NCBI GenBank assembly: GCA_024401355.1
Contig: JAKSLF010000001.1
Coordinates: 62,001-126,000 of the forward strand
DNA from: Bacteroidales bacterium
GTDB lineage: Bacteria > Bacteroidota > Bacteroidia > Bacteroidales > Marinilabiliaceae
Direction of reading: 5' to 3'
Length of the DNA stretch: 64,000 nt
The notes under the pieces were generated by a model, which was not told the DNA's origin, made no database searches, and was given only the letters and a program-made list of their open reading frames with translations. Position numbers and translations under genes: made by a program. Positions 19,259 through 27,259 of the stretch are shown piece by piece. Each line of letters starts with the position of its first letter. Within the stretch, counting starts at the first letter, position 1.

Positions 19259-20788
19259 ATGATTGAAATACTCGACACAACTCTTCGCGACGGTGAACAA
19301 ACAGCCGGTGTCTCGTTCAATACCAACGAGAAACTGACTATCGCGAAGCTGTTGCTTGATGATATAAATGTCGACCGCATCGAGGTCGCTTCAGCTCGCG
19401 TCTCTAGTGGCGAACTCGAGGCTTTTGGCACCATCTGTCAATGGGCTCAGCAAAACGGACACCTCGGACGCGTCGAGGCTCTCGGTTTTGTCGACAATGG
19501 AGTCTCTATCGACTGGATCGCCAACGCCGGCGGTAAGGTCATGAACCTACTCACTAAAGGTTCACTCCGACATGTCACTATGCAGCTCAAGAAGACTCCT
19601 GAAGAGCACCTCGCCGACATCAAGGCCAATATCGAAATGGCTGCTAAACGCGGCCTCGAGGTCAACCTCTATCTCGAGGATTGGTCCAACGGCATGATCC
19701 ACTCTCCCGAGTATGTAAAGTATATGCTCGACCATCTTCAGCATCTGCCTATCCGCCGTTTCATGCTGCCCGACACTCTCGGCATCCTCTGTCCCGACCA
19801 GACTCTGCAGTTCTGCCAGCAGATGGTAAAGATGTACCCGGCTCTCCAGTTCGATTTCCACGCTCACAACGACTACGATATGGCTGTTGCCAATGTCTAC
19901 TCGGCTCTCAAGGCCGGCATCACTGGCATACATACTACTGTCAACGGTCTCGGTGAACGCGCCGGCAACGCTCCTCTCGCTAGCGTCATCGGCATACTCA
20001 ACGACCATCTCGGCGAAGAAAATAGTCTCGACGAACATCGACTGACTTACATCTGCCGAATGGTCGAGACACTTAGCGGCATCCGCATCCCAGACAATAA
20101 GCCTATTGTCGGCGACTCCGTCTTTACACAATGCTCTGGCGTTCACGCCGATGGTGATAATAAGGACAACCTCTATGTCAACAAGCTCCTCCCCGAGCGT
20201 TTCGGACGTGTCCGTAAATACGCTCTCGGCAAGACTTCTGGCAAGGCCAATATCAATAAGAATCTCGAGGAACTCGGCATTCACCTCAGCCCCGAACAGA
20301 TCAAGCTCGTCACTAAGCGCATCATCGAACTCGGCGACAAGAAGGAGAATGTCACTACCGAAGACCTCCCTTTCATCATCTCCGATGTCCTCCGTGGTGG
20401 TAATAATGCTGGTAGCACTACTACCGACAATATACATATAGTCAACTATTCTCTCAACCTTACTCGCGGACTCAAGCCTGTCGCTACTGTCCGCATCTCT
20501 ATCCATGGTAAGGAATATGAGCAGACTTCTGCCGGCGACGGACAGTACGACGCTTTCATGAAGGCACTCTGGAAGATCTACGAGAAGCTTGGCAAGAACC
20601 ATCCGCTCCTCGTCGACTATAAGGTCTCTATCCCTCCTGGAGGCAAGACCGACGCTCTCGTCGAAACTGTCATCTCATGGAATAATAACGGACAGGAAAT
20701 CCGCACACGCGGACTCGATGCCGACCAGACTGAAGCCGCTATCAAGGCTACTGTCAAGATGCTCAATATTGTCGAACAGCGCTCATAA
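19259..20788 (+). CDS. cimA: (R)-citramalate synthase, Leptospira type
   Basis: A 509-residue DRE-TIM metallolyase that resembles Leptospira citramalate synthase more than LeuA. It has [17 protein letters not shown], then RIEVASARVSSGELEAF, KVMNLLTKGSLRH and YLEDWSNG; the C-terminal regulatory domain has GDGQYDAFMKAL and IPPGGKTDALVET. From memory these segments match the Leptospira enzyme closely, while the leuA in this window has the LeuA forms ([14 protein letters not shown]). The enzyme joins acetyl-CoA and pyruvate; with LeuCD and LeuB it gives 2-oxobutyrate for isoleucine without threonine. Similar genes in Bacteroides are often labelled as a second 2-isopropylmalate synthase. rdgB follows after 20 bases. 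Confidence 0.85.
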   Translation: MIEILDTTLRDGEQTAGVSFNTNEKLTIAKLLLDDINVDRIEVASARVSSGELEAFGTICQWAQQNGHLGRVEALGFVDNGVSIDWIANAGGKVMNLLTKGSLRHVTMQLKKTPEEHLADIKANIEMAAKRGLEVNLYLEDWSNGMIHSPEYVKYMLDHLQHLPIRRFMLPDTLGILCPDQTLQFCQQMVKMYPALQFDFHAHNDYDMAVANVYSALKAGITGIHTTVNGLGERAGNAPLASVIGILNDHLGEENSLDEHRLTYICRMVETLSGIRIPDNKPIVGDSVFTQCSGVHADGDNKDNLYVNKLLPERFGRVRKYALGKTSGKANINKNLEELGIHLSPEQIKLVTKRIIELGDKKENVTTEDLPFIISDVLRGGNNAGSTTTDNIHIVNYSLNLTRGLKPVATVRISIHGKEYEQTSAGDGQYDAFMKALWKIYEKLGKNHPLLVDYKVSIPPGGKTDALVETVISWNNNGQEIRTRGLDADQTEAAIKATVKMLNIVEQRS

Positions 20789-20808
20789 CCGCATAATTCT
20801 ATTCTCTC

Positions 20809-21414
20809 ATGCGTAAGTTCCTATTCGCTTCACACAACCATAATAAGGCTAAGGAGATCAACGCTATCCTCGCTAAGTCTTCCGATGCCGAACTCTCTGT
20901 CGTCACTCTCGACGAGATGGGACTCTCTGAGGATATCCCCGAAACGGCCGACACTCTCGAAGGCAACGCCATCATCAAGGCACAATACGCTTTCCAGCAT
21001 ACCGGCAATGAGGCTTTCGCCGACGATACAGGTCTCGAGGTCGAGGCCCTCAACGGCGCTCCTGGTGTCCATACCGCTCGATTCGCCGACGAGTCGTGCG
21101 ACCCGAATAAGAATATGGCCAAGCTTCTCGACCTTCTCGCTAATGTCGACAACCGCAAGGCTCGCTTCCGTACAGCTATTGCATATATCGACAATGACGG
21201 AAACCAGCACCTCTTCGAGGGCATCGTCAATGGTCGCATAGCTCTGCATAAGTCAGGTTGCGAAGGTTTTGGCTACGACCCTGTCTTCATCCCTGATGAA
21301 AACAATCCTAACGGACTCACTTTCGCCGAGATGTCTCTCGATGCAAAGAATCTCATCAGCCATCGCGCTCGTGCCATAGCACAATTCATCGACTACATAA
21401 CAAAGATCAATTGA
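20809..21414 (+). CDS. rdgB: Non-canonical purine NTP pyrophosphatase (RdgB/HAM1)
   Basis: 201 residues, the family's usual size. It removes ITP, dITP and XTP from the nucleotide pool. The opening KFLFASHNHNKAKEINAIL is the SxNxxK substrate motif region; ADDTGLEVEALNGAPGVHTAR holds the catalytic Asp and the conserved SGL-like segment (here TGL); GFGYDPVF and the C-terminal SHRARA motif are present. It lies in a run cimA-rdgB-porZ-acyltransferase with short gaps or overlaps; its stop codon overlaps the TTG start of the next gene. Confidence 0.95.
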   Translation: MRKFLFASHNHNKAKEINAILAKSSDAELSVVTLDEMGLSEDIPETADTLEGNAIIKAQYAFQHTGNEAFADDTGLEVEALNGAPGVHTARFADESCDPNKNMAKLLDLLANVDNRKARFRTAIAYIDNDGNQHLFEGIVNGRIALHKSGCEGFGYDPVFIPDENNPNGLTFAEMSLDAKNLISHRARAIAQFIDYITKIN

Positions 21415-23744
21415 AATTTCTAATTTCCATACTCTTCCTTCTGGCAGTCATTTCATCATCTGCTCAGTGGACAAGCCACTTGTCCATCAAGTCATGCTCC
21501 ATGTCTGTCATGACCGACGAGGGACCAGTGGCCGGCAATAACGTTGGATTCTTCCTCAAAAGCAACGACGGCTCTCTCGTCGAGTTCACCAAGGCCAACC
21601 ATCTCTCCGATATCAACATCTCTGCTCTCGATGCCGACGGCTCAAAGGTTTATGTCGGATATGCCAACGGTAATATTGATATCGTCGATGTGCGCGAGTT
21701 CACCAAGGTCAATATCCCAGAATTCAAAAACTATACTCTCGTCGACGACAAGACTATCAACAGAATATATCATCACGGCAATTTCATCTATTGCTCTACC
21801 AACAGCGGACTCCTCGTGGTCAACGTCCAGAAGCAGGAGATAGTTTCCCGCTACATTGTCGACAAGGATGCCGTGCCCAAGGTCAATGCCTCGGTTGTCA
21901 TGGGCGACTCGCTATATGTGGCCACTTCGGCCGGACTCTATCGAGCTCCACTCGCTAGCCGCATCCTCGAAAATTCTAGCCAATGGACTCTCTGCGATGA
22001 CCTGACGACCAATTACTGCGATGTCACTTCTATCGGTGGTCTGATTGTCGCCGCCAAGGGCTCCAGGGGCGGAACGAATGAAATACTGGTATATAGGAAC
22101 GGCAAGCGTGAACATTTCTCGAATGTCCAGAATTTTCGCAACCTCTCAACCGACTTGTCCACTCTCCTCGTTACCTCTTATGGCAATATCACTCTCATCA
22201 GCCAAGGCAACATCGTCGACGGCAACTATGATGCTGTTGACAGCCGTAGTACCTGCCACCTCAACGAGTCAAGAATATCATTCACTAGCTATTATGCCTC
22301 TATCTTTCACGGTGAAATAGTTATCGCTGATGCCAACCGCGGACTGATGGTTGTCCACGCCTCCAACAACGACGCCTACACCGCCGCTCCCAATGGGCCG
22401 GATAGCAACAATACTTTCGAACTCCTTGCTACACGCGATGCTGTCTATTGCACAGCCGGAGGTGTCACTCCTGCTTGGAACCCTCTCAACCGAAATATGC
22501 AGGTCCACAGGTTTAAGGACGGACAATGGGCTTCTGCCAATGCCGGCAAGAATGATGCTTTGCGTATAGCTATCAATCCTCTCAAGACCGACTCTATACT
22601 TGTCTCTTCATGGGGTAGCGGCATTTATAAGTATTTTGATGGCAAGTTGTCACGACTCTATACTGGCAGCAATTCTGGCATCAAGGATTATGCCGGAAGA
22701 GATGGACTCACTTGGATTGGTGCTCTCACCTACGATTCTAAAGGCAATCTCTTCGCATCTAATGCTTTGGTCTCGCCTGGCATGACTCTACTCGCTGCCG
22801 AAAGTGGACTATGGACTCCTCTCGACTATATGGCGTTCAACAATACCGAGTGCAGCAAACTCATTTTTACTTCCAACGGACATGGATGGGTTCTCATGCC
22901 TCATGCGGATAATATCGGTACGTGCGTCTTCGATATCAATGGCACTCCTGATGACAATTCTGACGACATATTTCGTAGTGCCAATGATTTCCCCGAAGAC
23001 GATCGCGACCGTGGTGCTTTCTCTCTCGTCAATCAGGATGGTGAGGTGTTCGCTCGCTACGCTAGTGACATTGTCGAGGATAAGGATGGTATCATCTGGC
23101 TCACTACTGAAAACGGACTGCTCACTTTCCGCGATGATAAGGATTTCTTCGATATCGCTACTCCTGTCTTCCACCAGATTAAGGTCCCTCGCAACGATGG
23201 TACTAATTTCGCCGACTATCTTCTCGATGGTATCGACCTTACTGCCATCGCTCTTGATGGAGCTAACCGTAAGTGGATCGGTACTCGTAACGATGGCGTC
23301 TATCTCGTGAGCGCCGACGGTCTCGAGACTATCTACCATTTTAATGCCGACAATAGTCCGCTCTTTTCCAATGAGATAAGGTCTATTGCTGTCAGCCCGT
23401 CTTCTGGCGAGGTCTATATCGCTACATATTATGGAATTATCTCTTTCCATGGCGATGCTACCGAACCCGAGCAAAGCATGAGCCAAATCTCTGTCTATCC
23501 TAATCCTGTCAGACCTGCTTACAATGGTAGTGTCACTATGAACGGTTTTACTGATGGCGCTTATGTCAAGATTACCGATATCAACGGACGTCTGCTCTAT
23601 TCTACTCGCTCTGTCGGCGGTAGTGTCATCTGGAATTGTCGTAATCTCGACGGACAAAAGGCTTCTACTGGTGTCTATGTCGTTTGGGCTGTAAGCGAGG
23701 ATGGCAAGGAAAAGGCTGTCGCCAGAATTGCTGTTGTTAAATGA
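21411..23744 (+). CDS. porZ: PorZ-like T9SS attachment-complex protein
   Basis: 777 residues, close to the 776 of Porphyromonas gingivalis PorZ. The start is TTG at 21411, overlapping the rdgB TGA by four bases; it is supported by the signal peptide (MKFLISILFLLAVISSSAQW). The body is beta-propeller-like: early DINISALDADGSKVYVGYANG and INRIYHHGNFIYCSTNSGL blades, later ASDIVEDKDGIIWLTTENGL and DGANRKWIGTRNDGVYL. The end is a T9SS-type C-terminal domain (ISVYPNPVRP ... ITDINGRLLYS). PorZ works with PorU, PorV and PorQ on the cell surface to anchor T9SS cargo. The alternative is an ordinary two-component-type propeller cargo, but length and architecture favour PorZ. Confidence 0.75.
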   Translation: MKFLISILFLLAVISSSAQWTSHLSIKSCSMSVMTDEGPVAGNNVGFFLKSNDGSLVEFTKANHLSDINISALDADGSKVYVGYANGNIDIVDVREFTKVNIPEFKNYTLVDDKTINRIYHHGNFIYCSTNSGLLVVNVQKQEIVSRYIVDKDAVPKVNASVVMGDSLYVATSAGLYRAPLASRILENSSQWTLCDDLTTNYCDVTSIGGLIVAAKGSRGGTNEILVYRNGKREHFSNVQNFRNLSTDLSTLLVTSYGNITLISQGNIVDGNYDAVDSRSTCHLNESRISFTSYYASIFHGEIVIADANRGLMVVHASNNDAYTAAPNGPDSNNTFELLATRDAVYCTAGGVTPAWNPLNRNMQVHRFKDGQWASANAGKNDALRIAINPLKTDSILVSSWGSGIYKYFDGKLSRLYTGSNSGIKDYAGRDGLTWIGALTYDSKGNLFASNALVSPGMTLLAAESGLWTPLDYMAFNNTECSKLIFTSNGHGWVLMPHADNIGTCVFDINGTPDDNSDDIFRSANDFPEDDRDRGAFSLVNQDGEVFARYASDIVEDKDGIIWLTTENGLLTFRDDKDFFDIATPVFHQIKVPRNDGTNFADYLLDGIDLTAIALDGANRKWIGTRNDGVYLVSADGLETIYHFNADNSPLFSNEIRSIAVSPSSGEVYIATYYGIISFHGDATEPEQSMSQISVYPNPVRPAYNGSVTMNGFTDGAYVKITDINGRLLYSTRSVGGSVIWNCRNLDGQKASTGVYVVWAVSEDGKEKAVARIAVVK

Positions 23745-24709
23745 TTCCTATGAACGATAGAGTTGCATACGTCGACGTCGCCAAGGGCATTGTGATGTCT
23801 GCAGTGGTGTTCCATCATTGTGTCAGCGCTTTTCATGCTGATACCGAACCTTTCTGGGGCGATGCTGTCGATTATATTGGCTCTTTCCACATGGCTATGT
23901 TTTTTATGCTCTCCGGATTCTTTGCAAAGGCTGATGCTTGGCTCACTTTTTTTAGGAAGAAATGGCACTCTTTGCTGCTTCCTCTCGTCGTGGTATATCT
24001 TTTTTCATTTTTGGTTGCTTTGGCTATCCAGCGCCTTATGCCTGGCGTTCTCAAGAATGATGTCTCGATATGGAATATATTCCTTAGCCATTCTTTTACC
24101 AATGGCCCTATTTGGTTCCTCTCTTCTCTCTTCGCTTCTCTCGTGCTTTTTCAGGCTGTCCTGCACTTGACTCGCGAGTGGCAAAGGGCTCTGGCGGTTG
24201 TTATCCTGAGCACTATAGGCTACTATTGGAATGCTGTTTGCCCTCTCCGTATGCCTCTTTTCTGGGATGTCGGCTTTACCGCCCTCGTCTTCGTCTATCT
24301 CGGCTACCATTTGCGCCGTTGGCTCGACATGGTTGATAATAAGCTCATCCTCTCGCTTCTTGCTTTCGTCGGCATGGCTCTCCCTTTCTTGGTCAGCTTC
24401 TCTCTCTGCAAGCAGGATAATGCTAATCAGGGACCTATCTATTTTAGTGTGCCGGTTGTTTCTATTGTTTCTATAGGCTTCTGCTCTTTTGCCAAGCTTA
24501 TTGACTCTTGCCGACCTCTCCAGTATGTCGGACGATATTCTCTCATCTTCCTCTGTTTCCACAATTTTTTCGTCATGGCGGTCTCTATTCTGGTCGCCCG
24601 TCTCGGACTTCATGACTCTTGCTCTATAGCCTTGGGTTATATATTGGTGATGTCGCTCACCTCCGCTTTTGTAATTCCTGTCCGACGCTATCTTGGTCGC
24701 ATTTTCTAA
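23741..24709 (+). CDS. Membrane acyltransferase (acyltransferase 3 family)
   Basis: 322 residues with about ten hydrophobic segments. The N-terminus DVAKGIVMSAVVFHHCV has the catalytic His of the acyltransferase-3/OafA-type family, and MAMFFMLSGFFAK follows in the second membrane segment. Such proteins O-acetylate or otherwise acylate surface polysaccharides. The ATG at 23741 overlaps the porZ stop by four bases; an internal ATG at 23750 is equally possible. Placement directly after porZ, which in P. gingivalis interacts with A-LPS, hints at a role in surface-polysaccharide modification; that link is inference. Confidence 0.82.
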   Translation: MIPMNDRVAYVDVAKGIVMSAVVFHHCVSAFHADTEPFWGDAVDYIGSFHMAMFFMLSGFFAKADAWLTFFRKKWHSLLLPLVVVYLFSFLVALAIQRLMPGVLKNDVSIWNIFLSHSFTNGPIWFLSSLFASLVLFQAVLHLTREWQRALAVVILSTIGYYWNAVCPLRMPLFWDVGFTALVFVYLGYHLRRWLDMVDNKLILSLLAFVGMALPFLVSFSLCKQDNANQGPIYFSVPVVSIVSIGFCSFAKLIDSCRPLQYVGRYSLIFLCFHNFFVMAVSILVARLGLHDSCSIALGYILVMSLTSAFVIPVRRYLGRIF

Positions 24710-24721
24710 TCCCAAATAAAA

Positions 24722-24747
24722 AAGGCCACCCCTTTCGGAGCAGCCTT
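24722..24747. terminator. Bidirectional terminator between the acyltransferase gene and leuB
   Basis: Stem AAGGC/GCCTT with an inner CCCC/GGAG-type arm and a TTTCG loop region. It is followed on the minus strand by a six-T run, a good leuB terminator; the plus strand gives only TTCTTC. Confidence 0.7.
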
Positions 24748-24770
24748 CTTCTATCTGTAGCTTAATCTGA

Positions 24771-25850
24771 TTATGCCTTCTTGATGTAGTCTACAATCCA
24801 TGCACCAACTTCCTTTGTGCCATACTTGCCTGCACCTTCAACCTGAATCTCTGGTGTACGTACGTTCTGGTCAAGTGATGCGTCTACTGCCTTGCGGACA
24901 AGCTCGCCCTCTGCCTTGAGGTTGAAGTACTCAAACAACATCGCTACTGAAAGTATCTGCGCCAATGGATTAGCTATGTTCAATCCCTTGCCCTGTGGCC
25001 ATGAACCATGGATTGGCTCAAATACTGGTGTCGACGATCCTGTCGATGCCGATGGAAGCAGACCCATCGAACCTGTGATTACTGATCCCTCGTCTGTCAA
25101 GATGTCACCAAAGGTGTTCTCTGTTACCATGACGTCGAAGAACTTAGGATCCTGTATCATACGCATCGCTGCATTGTCTACATACATGAAGTCTGTTGTC
25201 ACGTCTGGATACTTTGGAGCCATCTCCTGTGCTATCTTTCTCCAGAGGCGGCTCGAAGCAAGTACGTTCGCCTTGTCCACTACTGTCAAATGCTTTCTGC
25301 GCTGACGTGCATACTGATATCCTACCTCCAGGATTCGCTCTACCTCAGGACGTGTATAGTAGTTTGTGTCCAATGCTTCCTCTACACCGTTTGCATTGAT
25401 TGTTGGCTCTACCTTCTTGCCAAAGTACATACCACCTGTCAACTCACGGATGCAGATGAAGTCCGCACCACGTACTATCTCGTCCTTCAATGGACTCTTG
25501 TGGATAAGACAATCAAATGTTGTCACCGGACGTATGTTCGCATACAAACCAAGCTTCTTACGCATTGCAAGAAGTCCCTGCTCTGGACGTACCTTCGCTG
25601 TTGGGTTGTTGTCAAACTTTGGATCGCCTACGCTCGCAAAAAGTACTGCGTCCGCTTCCTCACATACCTTAAATGTCTCCTCTGGAAATGGATCGCCTAC
25701 TTCGTCAATCGCGTGAGCACCACAAAGTGCTTCCTTGAATGATACCTTGTGACCGAACTTCTCGGCTACTGCTGACAATACGGCTACTCCCTGCTCCATA
25801 ATCTCTGGACCAATGCCGTCTCCTGCCAATACTGCAATTTTAAGTTCCAT
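24771..25850 (-). CDS. leuB: 3-isopropylmalate dehydrogenase
   Basis: 359 residues, normal for LeuB. It oxidises and decarboxylates 3-isopropylmalate to 2-oxoisocaproate with NAD+. The opening [16 protein letters not shown], the metal and substrate region ([15 protein letters not shown], then VDNAAMRMI), and the NAD-binding [12 protein letters not shown] with FEPIHGSWP are all present. The same enzyme class processes 3-methylmalate from the citramalate route, so it probably serves both pathways here. It is divergent from ilvC and far from leuA-leuCD (14 kb away). Confidence 0.96.
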   Translation of the reverse strand: MELKIAVLAGDGIGPEIMEQGVAVLSAVAEKFGHKVSFKEALCGAHAIDEVGDPFPEETFKVCEEADAVLFASVGDPKFDNNPTAKVRPEQGLLAMRKKLGLYANIRPVTTFDCLIHKSPLKDEIVRGADFICIRELTGGMYFGKKVEPTINANGVEEALDTNYYTRPEVERILEVGYQYARQRRKHLTVVDKANVLASSRLWRKIAQEMAPKYPDVTTDFMYVDNAAMRMIQDPKFFDVMVTENTFGDILTDEGSVITGSMGLLPSASTGSSTPVFEPIHGSWPQGKGLNIANPLAQILSVAMLFEYFNLKAEGELVRKAVDASLDQNVRTPEIQVEGAGKYGTKEVGAWIVDYIKKA

Positions 25851-25908
25851 ATTTTGCGTGTTTATTATTATTTTCTTGTTTTTATTGACTTCTTCCCTTT
25901 TTTCGGCG

Positions 25909-25916
25909 CAAAAGTA
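25909..25916 (-). promoter_or_regulatory. -7 element (TACTTTTG) for leuB
   Basis: TACTTTTG on the minus strand, 59 bases before the leuB ATG, fits TAnnTTTG. The -33 region is weak. The 203-base leuB-ilvC gap is otherwise AT-rich; I see no leader peptide or riboswitch in it. Confidence 0.45.
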
Positions 25917-25968
25917 ATAAATTATGCGCTATTATCAGCCCTTATTTTTATTTTTTAATTACAATGAC

Positions 25969-25999
25969 TTTGCAATATGAAAAAAGTAGCCTATCTTTG
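25969..25999 (+). promoter_or_regulatory. Promoter for ilvC
   Basis: TTTG (25969-25972), 19-base spacer, TATCTTTG (25992-25999): a near-ideal Bacteroidota promoter, 54 bases before the ilvC ATG. Confidence 0.8.
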
Positions 26000-26053
26000 C
26001 CGAGTTAAGTGAACCGAAAATAATATATAACATTATACATTTATTCGAATAAA

Positions 26054-27097
26054 ATGGCAAAAATGAATTTTGGTGGTGTCATCGAAGAAGTGATGACACG
26101 CGAAGAGTTCCCTCTTGACAAGGCACGCGAAGTGCTCAAGGACGAGACTATTGCAGTAATCGGTTATGGTGTACAGGGCCCTGGCCAGTCACTCAACCTC
26201 CGCGACAACGGTTTCAATGTTATCGTTGGTCAGCGTCCGGGCAAGACTTTTGACAAGGCTGTCGCTGATGGCTGGGTGCCAGGCAAGACTCTCTTCAGCA
26301 TCGAAGAGGCTGCTCAGAAGGCTACTATCGTTATGTGCCTCCTCTCTGACGCCGCTGTTATGTCTGTATGGCCAACTCTCAAGCAGTACCTCACTCCTGG
26401 TAAGGCGCTCTACTTCTCACACGGTTTCGCTATCACTTGGAGCGACCGCACTGGTGTAGTCCCACAGAAGGATATCGACGTTATCATGGTCGCTCCTAAG
26501 GGTTCTGGTACTTCACTCCGTACTATGTTCCTCGAAGGCCGTGGCCTTAACTCTTCATACGCCGTTTACCAGGACGCTACTGGTAAGGCTCTTCAGCGCA
26601 CTCTCGCTCTCGGTATCGGTATCGGTTCTGGATACATGTTCGAGACTACTTTCCAGCGCGAGGCTACTTCTGACCTCACTGGCGAGCGCGGCTCACTCAT
26701 GGGTGCTATCCAGGGTCTCCTCCTCGCTCAGTACGAGGTGCTCCGCGAAAACGGACACACTCCTTCTGAGGCTTTCAACGAAACTGTTGAGGAACTCACT
26801 CAGTCACTCATGCCTCTCTTCGCTAAGAACGGTATGGACTGGATGTACGCTAACTGCTCTACTACTGCACAGCGCGGTGCACTCGACTGGATGGGACCTT
26901 TCCACGACGCTTGCAAGCCTGTAGTTCAGAAGCTCTACGCTAACGTTAAGTGCGGCAACGAAGCTCAGATCTCTATCGACGCCAACTCTAAGCCTGACTA
27001 CCGTGAGGGACTCGAGAAGGAGTTGAAGGCTCTCCGCGAAAGCGAAATGTGGCAGACTGCTGTTACTGTTCGTAAGCTCCGCCCTGAGAACAACTAA
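26054..27097 (+). CDS. ilvC: Ketol-acid reductoisomerase
   Basis: 347 residues, a class I (short) KARI. It rearranges and reduces acetolactate or acetohydroxybutyrate in valine, leucine and isoleucine synthesis. The nucleotide-binding motif reads IAVIGYGVQGPGQSLNLRD, which differs from the GSQGHAHALN form of E. coli but is, from memory, usual in Bacteroidota. The metal-binding and catalytic segments follow (APKGSGTSLR, DLTGERGSLMGA, CSTTAQRGALDW). Its codons are strongly biased to CTC, ATC and GCT, as expected for a highly expressed gene here. It is monocistronic, with its own promoter and terminator. Confidence 0.96.
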   Translation: MAKMNFGGVIEEVMTREEFPLDKAREVLKDETIAVIGYGVQGPGQSLNLRDNGFNVIVGQRPGKTFDKAVADGWVPGKTLFSIEEAAQKATIVMCLLSDAAVMSVWPTLKQYLTPGKALYFSHGFAITWSDRTGVVPQKDIDVIMVAPKGSGTSLRTMFLEGRGLNSSYAVYQDATGKALQRTLALGIGIGSGYMFETTFQREATSDLTGERGSLMGAIQGLLLAQYEVLRENGHTPSEAFNETVEELTQSLMPLFAKNGMDWMYANCSTTAQRGALDWMGPFHDACKPVVQKLYANVKCGNEAQISIDANSKPDYREGLEKELKALRESEMWQTAVTVRKLRPENN

Positions 27098-27122
27098 TAG
27101 TTTCTTATACTATTATATATAT

Positions 27123-27154
27123 AAGCGATGCGCCTCGTGGCGTGTCGCTTTTTT
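27123..27154 (+). terminator. ilvC terminator
   Basis: Hairpin AAGCGA/TCGCTT with inner GCGCC/GGCG, then a T-run (TTTTTTG), starting 25 bases after the ilvC stop. Confidence 0.85.
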
Positions 27155-27177
27155 GTTTACAAAAAGTGTCCAACCCG

Positions 27178-27209
27178 TTTGGATAAGTGTAAGAAAATGT
27201 GTATCTTTG
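27178..27209 (+). promoter_or_regulatory. Promoter for the 27.3 kb cargo gene
   Basis: TTTG (27178-27181), 20-base spacer, TATCTTTG (27202-27209), 50 bases before the ATG. The -33 box lies within a small palindrome (TCCAA CCCGT TTGGA), a possible regulator site. Confidence 0.78.
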
Positions 27210-27259
27210 TCAAATATAAAATAATTATAACACAATAAACAATTTAAAATCTAAGCGAA

